DNA of 64,000 bases from Strigamia acuminata (taxonomy: Eukaryota > Arthropoda > Chilopoda > Geophilomorpha > Linotaeniidae), in assembly GCA_949358305.1 (NCBI GenBank), contig OX442314.1, positions 434,001 to 498,000 on the forward strand, given 5' to 3'. This document shows, piece by piece, positions 48,401-57,584 of the stretch (positions are counted from its first letter, which is position 1; every line of letters starts with the position of its first letter). Under the pieces are notes generated by a model. It had not been told where the DNA came from and searched no databases. It saw nothing but the letters and a program-made list of their open reading frames with translations. The position numbers and the translations under genes are program-made.

Positions 48401-49568
48401 GTTTTCCAGATGGCACAACCAAAAATCTCGTATTCACTGATTTTTTAGCTGTTTGCACTTGCGCATCAAACTGTCCGCTAACAAACAACGGTTCCTCGAC
48501 TCCGTACGCGAATAATCTTGTATTTGTCGGCGTTAGTTGAATTCCTTTCTTTTTTAACAAAGTCCACGTCCTTTGGTCGATTGTATTCACGGACGAACCT
48601 GAATCAATTAAAACAGTTACGTCCTGTTGTTCGATTCTCACCGTCACGCCTTTGTGTGGTTTTGAAGAGGTTATGCAAAAAGAACCTTTGCTGTCGTAAT
48701 CGTACTCGTTCACCCCGACGTACTGGACGCGATCCTTCCCTCGTGCACGACCTCCGGCGCTCTTCAATCTGCAAACTTTTGCAAAGTGGCCCAATTTGTG
48801 ACAAAATCCACACTCTTTATTTTTCGCGACGGTGCAGTCGTTTGCTAGATGATCCGTGTGGCCACAACGATAACATTCCTTCACTCCTTGAGATTTATCG
48901 TCACGTCGATCGTCCGTATTATGCGGTTTCGCGTTGGATTTGCGAAATGTGCCACGCCCACGATTTTTTACAAACGGCTTTTTCTCACTTCTGAGTTGAT
49001 TCACGAGGTTTTCCTTGTTGTTTTCAACGATTGTCCGCTCCATTGACGTTGCCTGTTGTTCACTTGCTTCTGAAGATCGAGCTAATGTCAATAAAGAGTC
49101 TAAAGTCAGATTAGTTTCGCGCAACAGGCGCCGCCGCAAACCCTTATCGCGGCCCTTCTCCAACACCTGATCCACGATTAAATCGTCCTCTAAAACTCCG
49201 AACTCGCAACTTTTTACCATCGTTTTCAAACGTGTTACAAAAGCGTCCATTAGTTCAGCGGGTTCCTGTGTTTGTTGTCTAAACACATGCCTCTCGAATC
49301 TGAGGTTTTTTCGCGGATTGAAATACACATTCAACGCTGCTACAGCCAAATCATAAGTCACCTTATTCGCTGGTTCAAACGTCTCAAAAATGTCCTGCAC
49401 TTCAGTGCCGGCGAGGTGTAACAGTGTTGCCAACTTCTGCGCTTCACCAACTCTCGCCGCAATTAAATAATACTCGAACGCCTTACTCCATTTCTTCCAG
49501 CGATAATCCAGGTTTCCAGCTGTAATGTCGAAATTTCCGACGCTCGGTAAATTCAAATTGGTGGCCAT
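45468..49568 (-). CDS. Gag-Pol polyprotein of the LTR retrotransposon, 1366 aa
   Basis: One open frame without frameshift. Residues 1-230 are a gag-like region. Two CCHC zinc knuckles lie at Cys232-Cys245 and Cys253-Cys266 (CX2CX4HX4C). The protease has DSGSS at 322. Reverse transcriptase spans about 460-680 with KLDCRQGYLQIP and the active-site DD at 619-620; the motif reads SLDD where most elements have a Tyr or Phe two residues before the DD. RNase H has Asp766, Glu806/808, Asp833 and Asp876. Integrase has an HHCC finger (His980, His983, Cys1013, Cys1016) and a DDE triad Asp1044, Asp1099, Glu1135. The C-terminal tail is Pro- and Arg-rich. No envelope gene. Everything except the RT Tyr looks intact. 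Confidence 0.95.
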   Translation of the reverse strand: MATNLNLPSVGNFDITAGNLDYRWKKWSKAFEYYLIAARVGEAQKLATLLHLAGTEVQDIFETFEPANKVTYDLAVAALNVYFNPRKNLRFERHVFRQQTQEPAELMDAFVTRLKTMVKSCEFGVLEDDLIVDQVLEKGRDKGLRRRLLRETNLTLDSLLTLARSSEASEQQATSMERTIVENNKENLVNQLRSEKKPFVKNRGRGTFRKSNAKPHNTDDRRDDKSQGVKECYRCGHTDHLANDCTVAKNKECGFCHKLGHFAKVCRLKSAGGRARGKDRVQYVGVNEYDYDSKGSFCITSSKPHKGVTVRIEQQDVTVLIDSGSSVNTIDQRTWTLLKKKGIQLTPTNTRLFAYGVEEPLFVSGQFDAQVQTAKKSVNTRFLVVPSGKLPLLSRKTSKDLGLLRIDEETVHEINNDDSLLFDKTLGKLRKDLANRITKFRDVFEGIGKLKDFELELYMDSSVRPVAQSVRRIPFHIRKQLDIEIDNLLQADIIEPVTGATEWVSPVVPVKKPDGSIRLCLDMRAVNEAVKRNRHPLPTMEEVLDEIDGAELIPKLDCRQGYLQIPLKADSRRYTVFVTHRGLFRYKRLFFGIASAPEEYQRILQNILAECEGTKNSLDDIVVHGKTVAEHDERLEKVLETLHRNGLTLNLKKCCFGVSKVTFLGHVISKSGISVAESKVEAVRNAVAPKNESEIRSFLGLINYCARYIPNFATEAEPLRLMARKDVAFEWGKRQDDAFEKLKKLLCSSSVLAFFRKNVETELIVDASPVGLGAVLIQRQPDGDMKPIAFASRTLSDVERRYSQTEKEGLAVVWGCERFRMYVIGMPFLLVTDHKALETIYGTRSKPSARMERWVLRLQPFEFTIRHRPGSANIADALSRLLPVGEGKSVLGRTEHHVRFIVENALPKAMTLQEVEQESKTDEIICRINECLQLGTELKNDLKIFQAIRSELAVTRGVLLRGTRIVMPEKLRKRVIELGHQGHQGVVRTKQRLREKVWWPGLDRDVERAVQRCHACQHSCATEKPEPIKSTELPKGPWRDLAIDICGPFKDGNSIVVLVDYYSRWPEVRILKSTKTDIIIRWLRRVFERWGIPETLTSDNGPQFVAEQFKVFLDEHAVHHRRVTPYWPQANGTVERLNKSFVKAFRSAEVEKGDWKKALGTFLQAYRSTPHRTMGVSPFELMTKRKMRTKIPQIMTEEKGKLHRMVKSKDSEEKSKSKRYADTTRKSKESDIRQGDRVLVAKSRTHKLDLAYEHDLMTVVRKDGNCLLLKSNDGRIVKRNVTKVRRYFPLDDDTPLQRDDNTPVEAAPRGPRPYAHFQPGPPVRGVKRGARRVPEPNLEPRKSHRKRRAPEYLGAYDTSIRRRRMD

Positions 49569-49679
49569 TTTTGTCCAAAATCACTATTATCAGTGCCACG
49601 CCCACCTTTCAAACACACTCACACCACTTAAAGCAATGAATGTCAAGTCCAGTATTTGATGCGAGCGGATTCCTTTCAG

Positions 49680-49696
49680 TTTGATCCTCGTCGCCA
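49680..49696 (-). promoter_or_regulatory. Retrotransposon primer-binding site (tRNA-Ser)
   Basis: One base inside the 5' LTR the minus strand reads TGGCGACGAGGATC, complementary to the CCA-tailed 3' end of animal tRNA-Ser(GCT) as I know it. Confidence 0.75.
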
Positions 49697-49697
49697 A

Positions 49698-49863
49698 TGT
49701 CGTGTCGTTGATTCATTACCGAAATAAAGACACGGTGTTTTGATGTAGGTACTAACATGAACTGATTCAGTTTATTATCTTATCAACGCAGGTAAACACC
49801 GGCGCCAGGTGTCCACCGCTCGCAGCGCCATCCAGTGACGCGGATATACACTAGAATACCACA
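49698..49863 (-). repeat. 5' LTR, 166 bp
   Basis: Same 166 bp as the LTR at 45124-45289. Its outer flank carries the second CTCGT of the target duplication. Confidence 0.95.
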
Positions 49864-50114
49864 CTCGTGTCCACACTTAACTTATTTAGACGCGCGTACA
49901 GGATTTGAGTAATATTGTTACATCTAAGGTTTTTCCGTCACTAGCTGATGTTGAAAAAATGAATGTGAGCAACAGTTGAAAGCCCATGAAACAAGTGTAT
50001 GAAGTAGACTGTGGAATACAGTAAATAAGTTAAAATTAGCAGAAATTTAATGTGGTCTGGCGACAGTCAGTACTCTGTAAACAAACCATTACCGGCAAAT
50101 GTAGTCATTTATTA

Positions 50115-50336
50115 GAAGTCACTTCATTTCGTCGCCCTTCATTTCGTCACTCCAGTTTTTAGGCTGAGTCCGCCTCTCGTATTCCTAAGAATGCCTAACA
50201 AGGGGGGCTAGCGCCCCCTCTTGAACCCCCCGAACCTAACCTTACTAGCTTTTTTAACCAACTCTCCTTCCAGGGGGTAGTGGTCGGCAAAAGAATAAAG
50301 GGCGACGAAATGAATGGCGACGAAATGAAGAAACTC
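50115..50336. mobile_element. 222-bp inverted-repeat element with a 9-bp target duplication
   Basis: Ends ACTTCATTTCGTCGCC and GGCGACGAAATGAAG are inverted, each with an internal second copy of the same word. CATTTATTA is directly repeated on both sides (50106-50114 and 50337-50345). A 9-bp duplication fits Mutator-like elements. No coding region. Confidence 0.75.
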
Positions 50337-50399
50337 CATTTATTATTGTCGTTAAAACGGACATATAAAATGTCACAATAGTTTAGACCGTGGCCGGCG

Positions 50400-50825
50400 C
50401 TAAAGGTGAGGCGGTTGTCTCAGGCGGCATATTTCTATACTCTTGTTCGACTCAAAAGAATCCTTTCTCCAATTGGCCGAGCCTCATACAACCACTAAAC
50501 TCTTTCCACACTCAAGAGGAGCCCTGGAATCTTGGCTCCCATTGGCCAAGTCTGATTACAGAGTACTCAGAACTTCTACTACGAGGAACCGTCTGTACCG
50601 TACATTGTAATGCAATTCTGGTGTTTGGGTCTATTTTTTGGATTACTATACCAGTAAAATAGCTCAGCCAAAGGGAGAAAGGACTCTTTTGACCCGAACA
50701 AGAGTTTAGGGGCGGCATCTTTGAGCGCACAATCCGATTTTTTTCCAACAAAAAACACAATTTTTTCTTATTCAAAAGGGTACTTAGCAGTTGGCACATG
50801 CCTTGCTCGCCTCAGGTGGAAATAT
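50400..50825. mobile_element. Probable foldback/MITE with about 60-bp inner inverted repeats
   Basis: The region around ACTCTTGTTCG...TCAAAAG...TCCTTTCTCC at about 50430-50490 is repeated in inverted form at about 50655-50720. The outer ends GGTGAGGCGG and CGCCTCAGGTGG are also roughly inverted. Reading frames on either strand are side effects. Exact ends and target duplication not determined. Confidence 0.55.
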
Positions 50826-51625
50826 GTGTCGCACCAGCCTGGTTTAGACGTCATTGACTATTGTACATTATACAGTGTGTCAGTTTGATTTATGTACAGT
50901 ACTGTCCATTAAAGGTGCGCTCTAGAATTCACTTTCATAAAATCACATACCATTTCAAATGTTGATTAAATCGTCCAGTTGCTTCAAAGTGAAATCTTGT
51001 TGATTCTCGTTACTGGGAAATGAACAGTAAGCGCAAAGTTTGCAAACCAATAAAACATAATGTGCAGCTGCAGCAGGTGCGAGGATATAAGTTATTTAGA
51101 ATGATTAATTCAATATACAACGTGAATCAATAATATTTTTTTTAAAGCACAAAAACAATCTGACAAGTAAGGTTCACTTTTTCCATTATTTCTAAAATTT
51201 TCACGCAAAAATGTATTTTTATTTCTACAGGTTAGGGTTTATTTCCATGGGATTTATTTAGTGGGCCCTCAAAATATTTGCAAAACAGAGTTTTTTTTAT
51301 CGCTTTCTTATTAATTAGCTTCGAATTTTGTCAATAGATGGCGCTGTTCGTAAATAGCGCCAAATTTAAGTTAAAAGTGAATAAATATGGTATTAAAAAA
51401 AAGTGAAGCTTTTTATTCATAAAAAAGAAATTTTGTTGTACTAAGAAAGGTCAGGCCTTATTGCACATTTGGAAATTTACAACACCATTCGTCGTCTTTT
51501 GTCCTCGTCTCTGGTCTTCAATTTCGTCTTGTCGTTGGGTTCAATTGATTGAATGCTTCTTCAATGCTTACATCAATGGCCTGGTATTGTCTAGGGTGAT
51601 AGTTTTACACGAATGCTCACACAGT

Positions 51626-51802
51626 CAGGGCCGTCTTTACACTTTTCAGCGTCCAGGGCTAATGAAACTCAGGCGCCCCTTGCCCAGCCCTTTTCTGTTC
51701 ACGGCGCCCTTCTGTGCTCATCGAGCCCCTGTGTCCGGCACCCCCTTGTGCCCGGCGCCCCTGAGCTGCAGCCCAGTTAGCCCAATGGTAAAGGTGGGCC
51801 TG
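51626..51802. mobile_element. 177-bp hAT-type MITE with an 8-bp target duplication
   Basis: Ends CAGGGCCGTCTTTA and TAAAGGTGGGCCTG form imperfect inverted repeats typical of hAT elements. CACACAGT is directly repeated on each side (51618-51625 and 51803-51810). The interior is C-rich (GGCGCCC motifs), unlike the AT-rich surroundings. No transposase. Confidence 0.88.
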
Positions 51803-51809
51803 CACACAG

Positions 51810-54240
51810 TGTTATATCGTCTACGAGACGGCTCACACAAGATCTTATGTCTCACACGCCAATTAGGATCGACAGTGATATCCTCCTGACTTGCTAATGA
51901 CAGCAGTTTTAGCACTACGTTGGCTATTACCCACGTAAATGGGAAAACACGCCAAACCATGATACACATAAGACATAAAGAAGTCCCGTAACTTCAAAAT
52001 AGCCGGGTGCTAGTATAACCAAACTGTTAACAAGGTAGTGTTGCCTAATTCATATCCATTGTCGTCATTTGCATATATCATGAGTGGCCAGACAGTATGA
52101 AGGTAGTGCCAGATGCAGGATACCATATGTATAATAAGAAAATGACATTGCTAATTTATTACAGTACATTACTAAATTACTGTTATTAGGTCTTTATTCA
52201 GTTGCCTAGAGGTCAGATTCGCAGAATCGCAGAATCGCACCTGGCGCTGACAGGCCTTGACCTGGCCCTGTTTTTTCCTTCCTAACAAAGAAAGGGTAGT
52301 TTTGTGGGAAGTTTACTGTTCTGTAATCAGAGATGTGGAAGGTGTGTTAAACATTTTTCATTCTCATTTTTAAGAAATATTGCTTACTTGCTCCTGGTAT
52401 TTGTGTCAACTGTATTAAAGATACAGAACCGCTTTCATGTCGTAAAAACTCTCAAGTATTGATTTCAAAAACACCGGAAATATACCGTAATTCATTGGCT
52501 TTTTTAACGACGCATAATCGTCATCATAAAATTAAAATGATTGATTGACTAACTTGTTTTTCTCTTTGCATTTTGAAGCAAGCAGTTGTAGATACTCAAA
52601 GTCAGCCGGGTCAAGTTGTTCTTAGGTATCTCACATGACAGCTGTACGGTGTTAGAAGCAAACAACGTTATATTTTACTCATCTGCTGTCTTATTCTAAG
52701 CTCGAGTCAACATTTGCACACACAAGTTCAAGTAAGCTTTCTAAATATGAGTAAAACGGCTATAAAGTTAAGAAATCTGTATTATTATGGGTGCAGGATA
52801 TCAGCCCGGGCGCCGCGCAAAATGGCAAACGTTGATATTCGTATTAAGAACGTAATATCGCTTTTCACTGAGGGAAAATGTCGTCACACGCTTGGCGCTC
52901 TTATGAAGAAAATATTTCTTCTCCTGGATAGGCGCAAACGTCGGGTGTACACGCATACAGCTGCCAAACTGCGAACGTCTTCAAACTGTTGAAAATGAAT
53001 AAATGCACAATTGAGATGGCTCGTAAATTCAAAATGTCTAGGTTGAGGAGAAAGTCACAGTCCTAGCTAAGAAGTACCGACGAATTAAGACCGTCGAATA
53101 CGCCGTTTCTCCAATAAATTAAACGCAAAATATGGGCAAATAATAATTGAGGTGGTCAGATAGCCAACCATGAGAATTCAGGCTGCACAATGGCAGTATG
53201 CGCTAGAACGCACCATAAATCACACTATGAACCCTTCCAGTTAAGACAAGAGATGTGACCTGGTCAAAGGCGAAAATCATTCTGTCTATTCTTAGTGATT
53301 TGGTGAAACAAGTCACCTTTGATCACATGTTCATGGCCAAGTCTATTTCCAAAGGGAAATGGGCAAAAAACAAGTGGTCAGAGGGAAATATACAAATTTT
53401 AGGGCGCGAATGCATCAATTTATGGCAAAATTCTCATGAATGTCTGGATGGGGTGAGCATAACCAGGCTAAATTAAGGATAAATAATAAAAATAAAAGAA
53501 ATAAAATAAAATAATAAGTTTGGAATTAGGAGAAAATGAAATAATTTGGATAAATCAAAACAATTTCCTAATTAAAATGGGAAGAAATCAGGGAAAAGGT
53601 GCAAAATGCGCTTAAAATTTTCAAAAATTTCTACTGTCTAAAGTCAGGACCGTGACAAGTGATCGATTTTTCCCATTCTGCCCAGGTGGTGATATCAATA
53701 CCTTATACCTTGTAACAAATACCATGTGACGGTTATGGTCTTATACCCATGATAACCTGGGGACTGGATACCATGGGGTGGGATGCATACTCACGAAAAT
53801 AACAGACAAGGAGTCCAGATTGTTGGGTTGTTGGCCGTTAATCCGTTTGTCTAGGGGTTGGAGTCTCCAGTCTACATCCGTGTTGGCAGTGCCGCAAAGG
53901 CACGCCACATCAGCAACCGACCCACTTCTCCTTCATCGCAGAGGTACGAGCCACCATTACGCGATCATTCAGAGCAACTTGGTAGTTGCTATACCATAAC
54001 CAGTCCTCCAGTTGACGGATGAAACAAGAGCAATGGTGACATTGCATTAGTAGGCCAGTTGGGTGTTTGTTGGTCTGGTTGACTTGAAACTGTTCACACT
54101 TGTTTAAATGAAGAAAATGTTACTACACATGAAAGCAATTCATATAATATGTCACCTGACAATCAATTTAAGTCATAAGTTAAATATTAATCTCAACAGC
54201 TTTGTAATACATCGATAACTGCACTTAGAAGAAACAACGG
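51810..54240. other. Intergenic stretch with no supported gene
   Basis: Short frames only. At 52714-52992 a 92-codon frame with many Lys/Arg residues ends at a stop and the following sequence has stops in all frames. It might be a decayed transposase start, but I cannot support that. ATACCATG-like motifs recur at 53690-53780. Confidence 0.5.
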
Positions 54241-54246
54241 AGAAAG

Positions 54247-54334
54247 AGGATTCAAATCGACCAGTAGGCCAAATTTAACAACTAATAAGAACTATTTAGT
54301 TGTTGAATTCGTCCTACTGGTCGATTTGAATCCT
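54247..54334. repeat. Inverted repeat, 22-bp perfect arms plus an imperfect stem
   Basis: AGGATTCAAATCGACCAGTAGG at one end is exactly complementary to the other. The interior CAACTA...TAGTTG continues the stem. The whole 88 bp would form a long hairpin. Confidence 0.85.
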
Positions 54335-54485
54335 GCTTCAACTGCTTCAACTGCTTCAACTTGTTCGCATTACTATGTCGAAGCAACAGAGGACTCCGGC
54401 ATTCATCAAATTTTTGACAAATATCTCGGAGAAGAAACGAAACATCAAGATTTTATTTTGTGTGTAACTAATTATTAATTAATGT

Positions 54486-54541
54486 GACGAACCCACAGCA
54501 GTTGATGCAGCATATGCTGCATCAACTGCTGTGGGTTCGTC
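54486..54541. repeat. Perfect 56-bp palindrome without spacer
   Basis: Arms of 28 bp each side of GCATATGC are perfectly complementary, with the outer word GACGAACCCACAGC. No mismatch and no loop. Confidence 0.93.
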
Positions 54542-54572
54542 CATGAAATACAATACTCGGTCTACTGTCAGT

Positions 54573-54789
54573 AGGTTTGAAATGTTAGTCTACTCAGCTT
54601 TGTAACCTAAAACTACCATGTGGAATGTATTTCCAAAATAAATTATTTCCTTTCTTTTGTGATTCCTCTCTTTTACTTACAAGTATGACCCAATAAAGTG
54701 TCCTAATTGAGGATTAGCTTGGTTGCCTCAATAGTTTTAGGTTACAAAGCTGAGTTACAAAGCTGAGTAGACCAATGTTTCAAACCTTT
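54573..54789. mobile_element. 217-bp MITE-like element with about 44-bp inverted repeats
   Basis: The left arm (AGGTTTGAAATGTTAGTCTA onward) is repeated inverted at the right end. The right arm contains an extra tandem copy of TTACAAAGCTGAG. Stem-forming and non-coding. Target duplication not clear. Confidence 0.75.
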
Positions 54790-54847
54790 TTTTCTCAAAA
54801 CTTTTCAGGAAGAAATAATTTTTTTAAGAACAGTTCTAGACTATTTA

Positions 54848-54950
54848 GATGGTTCTCTACAACTTTGTAATTGGAAATTTTGCTCTAACCTGATTGGTTT
54901 AGAAGTTAGCAAGTGAATGACCTTGAAAATGGCCTTCAAGGTCAAATTTG
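54848..54950 (-). repeat. Dispersed repeat, copy 2
   Basis: Complement of the repeat at 26786-26889, including TTGACCTTGAAGG and AACCAATCAGGTTAGAGC. It lies directly right of the MITE-like element. Confidence 0.75.
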
Positions 54951-55789
54951 AGAACATCATTGGATTGCTCTCACCCAACTTCCTATAGGATCGCTTCATC
55001 AAAGTTGGCCTAGATGCAATTGCTCACGAAATATTTAGGAGGGGGGGGTAAGACTTTTGGGACACCCTTTATACCCACCTCTACGCAAGAATATAACAAG
55101 TTCCTTGTCAACAAAACAAAAGAACCTAACTACAAAGATCAATGTGAATTTGGTCGAATGAAGCCAGCAAATTCAAAATTTAAGCTCAGTGAGAGTCTAC
55201 AATATTCTACTACACTTATTACATAACTAAAGCCTACTTCAAAACAGTAAATCATTTTCATTTTTTCTCCTAAACAAACTAGAAAGGTTTAATCGAATGT
55301 GGAAAAATATATATTTGCAAATTATAAGACTCTGAATTCGGCCACTGCACAAGTTTCCAGTCGTAAGTCAACAATATTTCCTCTCTTCTTTATTTTTACA
55401 AGTACCTTTTTCCGTTAGCAATTTCGTTTCCATATGGGTATGCTGCTTATAAGATGGTCGTAAAACTTAATTTTCCCAAGCAATGTGAATATATCCACGT
55501 GAGTACTTATTAATTTCATCGACATGGGAAGGCCCCATAATAATACAGTATCTGAAACTTGTATTTTAATATCCCTATATCAACACTAAGAAAAATCCAT
55601 GTGATAATAATTTACATGATTGCTTACGCCCATGTCTCGTCAAACGAATGAAATGCAAGTAAGTCTTTTAATTCGACTCAATAACAGAAATCAATAAAAA
55701 AAAATTATTTTTGTGCATAAATCACAAATCAACACATTTCAAAAATATTTTTTTATCTGACTGTTAGAAGTTAACTTTAATAAAAGTTG

Positions 55790-56044
55790 TGACATTAGAT
55801 ATCCATTTTATGAAGCAAGAAATCTACCGGAATGCAATTACAAAAACACTTTGATTCAGTGCATGCAAATAGATAATCTTACAAAAAATAATGCCCCAGC
55901 ATCACAGTGTAGATGTGGTAATTTATGTGATGAGACAAGTTTCAGCCAAAGATTCGACAGAACAACTAGTGATGGAGATGAAATAGACATTTATGTTGTC
56001 AGTACTTTCGTTCGAACATTAGTCGAACACTTTTCTTCGGTTTG
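55790..56044 (+). pseudogene. Orphan exon resembling DEG/ENaC sodium channels
   Basis: From 55790 an open frame encodes RYPFYEARNLPECNY, a further Cys, then SQCRCGNLCDETSF. This spacing of Cys and CxC...C resembles the extracellular Cys-rich domain of degenerin/ENaC (ppk) channels just before the second membrane segment. A GTTTGT donor at about 56043 could end the exon. No membrane segment or partner exon was found on either side within the window. It may be a gene fragment, or an exon of a gene with large introns. The assignment rests on pattern recognition only. Confidence 0.35.
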
Positions 56045-57000
56045 TATTCTCGGCTCAACTCTGTGAAAAAAAACCGGGAAATTAATTCGAAGTTTAATTA
56101 ATTACTCGAATCAATTTCCTCTTAGGCCTATTCGGCCGAGATTCGACAACAAAAGCCGAAACTTGCATCGCTCGATGAGTTGAGTTTGAACTTGCGCCGT
56201 TGCGTTTGATTTGTCTTTGTTAGTTGATACAACGTTGAATTTCGCCGGCAGATGGACCGCTAGACGGAGATCGATCGGTCGCAACCGTTCGACCAACAAA
56301 AACGAATATGCACCTCCATATTTCCAGTAGAAGATAAAAATGTATGAAAATGATTCTAATCTTTAAATATTTCATTTTTATGTTGAAATTTAACCAATTT
56401 ATTGTTTGCTAAAGGTGCGTGACAAAATTAATTGAAGTTGAATGTGAAATTAGTGGGTAAACTACGGAAATTTCATGAATTTTCCAGTCCAGTCGCAGAA
56501 AATTTAAAATTTTGACCAAAATTGGAATATTTTTTGATCAGAATTCCTTTCAACCAAGTCGGAAATTTTCCCAGTCGTAAGGAATCCTGGTCGAAAATTT
56601 TTCCGGTCAAAAATAATCCTGTTGTCAAAAATATTTTTGGTCGGAAAAAATCGGAAAAAAAATCGGCAAAAAATAGAAAAACATAAAAAATCGGAAAAAC
56701 TCGGAAAAAAAATCGGCAAAAAATAGGAAAACATAGAAAAAAATCGGAAAAAATCGAAAAAGGTCGGAAAAAATAAGAAAAAAACCAAAAAATTAAGGAA
56801 AAAATAAGAAAAAAACCGGAAAAATAGGAAAAAACAGGAAAAAACAGGAAAAAATCGGAAAAAACTGGAAAAAAATAAATGGAAAAACCTCTCCAAAAGG
56901 AGAAAATATTTGTCTTCTTCCTCTCCCTTTAGAGAAATAAAAAAGAATAAAAATTGAATAAACTTAAAAGAAAAGGTTAAATTTCAGTCACCACAATTCT
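56045..57000. repeat. Non-coding stretch with an A-rich satellite at 56640-56885
   Basis: The left part shows nothing recognisable. The right part consists of AAAAAATCGGAAAA units similar to those in the kst intron at 12535-13012. Confidence 0.7.
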
Positions 57001-57009
57001 TTAAATAAT

Positions 57010-57492
57010 TTTATCAAATTTCAGTCTTGCCTCCGACGCCTGCGCTTCCGGGTGCGTCTGCAGGTACTCTTGCTTCGCCTTCTTGGCGCCCTCCTGAACC
57101 TCCAACCGAAAATCAAGGACACTTGACAAGTGAGTTGAAATGCGATTGATTAACTTTTGTAACTCATCAATTAATAATTATTAATGTCCGTTCTCGAAAT
57201 GCGTGTAGTCCTTGAAATGCGTGTAGTCCTTGATGGGCTCGCGACACACGTAGCAGAAGAACTGCTCGATCTCGTCGCAGCGCAGCGGAAGGTGGTTCGC
57301 TTCCTTGCAAAATCTTTTTCAAGAGAATTAAAAACAAAAAATTTTTGTTTTTATTCTTATTTTGTCACCTGCACGTCACTTCGGGACATTCCGAGTTCAG
57401 GCAGCGGAAGATCTTGATGTTGGTGTCCGGCATGGTGGAGCAGAAGGAGCACGACTCGAGGTTTGCACACTCCACAAGGGTAGGGTGACCTC
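57010..57492 (-). pseudogene. Broken inverted copy of RNF216 exons 5-7
   Basis: Three pieces on the minus strand match RNF216. 57370-57492 gives ESCSFCSTMPDTNIKIFRCL with the same AG/GTGACA donor. 57184-57318 gives CKEANHLPLRCDEIEQ fused directly to FFCYVCREPIKDYTHF with a tandem KDYTHF duplication and a stop. 57026-57110 gives RLEVQEGAKKAKQEY. The first half of RING1 and the catalytic part of RING2 are missing. It lies head to head with the copy at 57585-58560. Confidence 0.85.
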
Positions 57493-57584
57493 GGGGCCAT
57501 TGGGCAGTTAATGTTAGGGACACTGGGTGCCCTTGGGTGACCAAACAATCACAAAATAATCAACTTAGTTGATTAATTCGATTA

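Larger units (their letters stand above)
45124..49863 (-). mobile_element. Full-length Ty3/Gypsy-type LTR retrotransposon
   Basis: Two LTRs bound a 4.7-kb element and a single gag-pol frame. A 5-bp target duplication CTCGT flanks it (45119-45123 and 49864-49868). The primer-binding site is complementary to a tRNA-Ser 3' end. A polypurine tract AAAAAAAGAGTGA precedes the 3' LTR (at 45290-45302). The order protease, RT, RNase H, integrase is that of Ty3/Gypsy. A tRNA-Ser primer and one fused frame resemble the Mag lineage (inference). Identical LTRs indicate recent insertion. Confidence 0.96.

Noticed and set aside
52714-52992. 92-codon frame as a transposase fragment
   Set aside because: Some resemblance to a helix-turn-helix start of Tc1/mariner transposases, but too weak to support, and the following sequence is full of stops.
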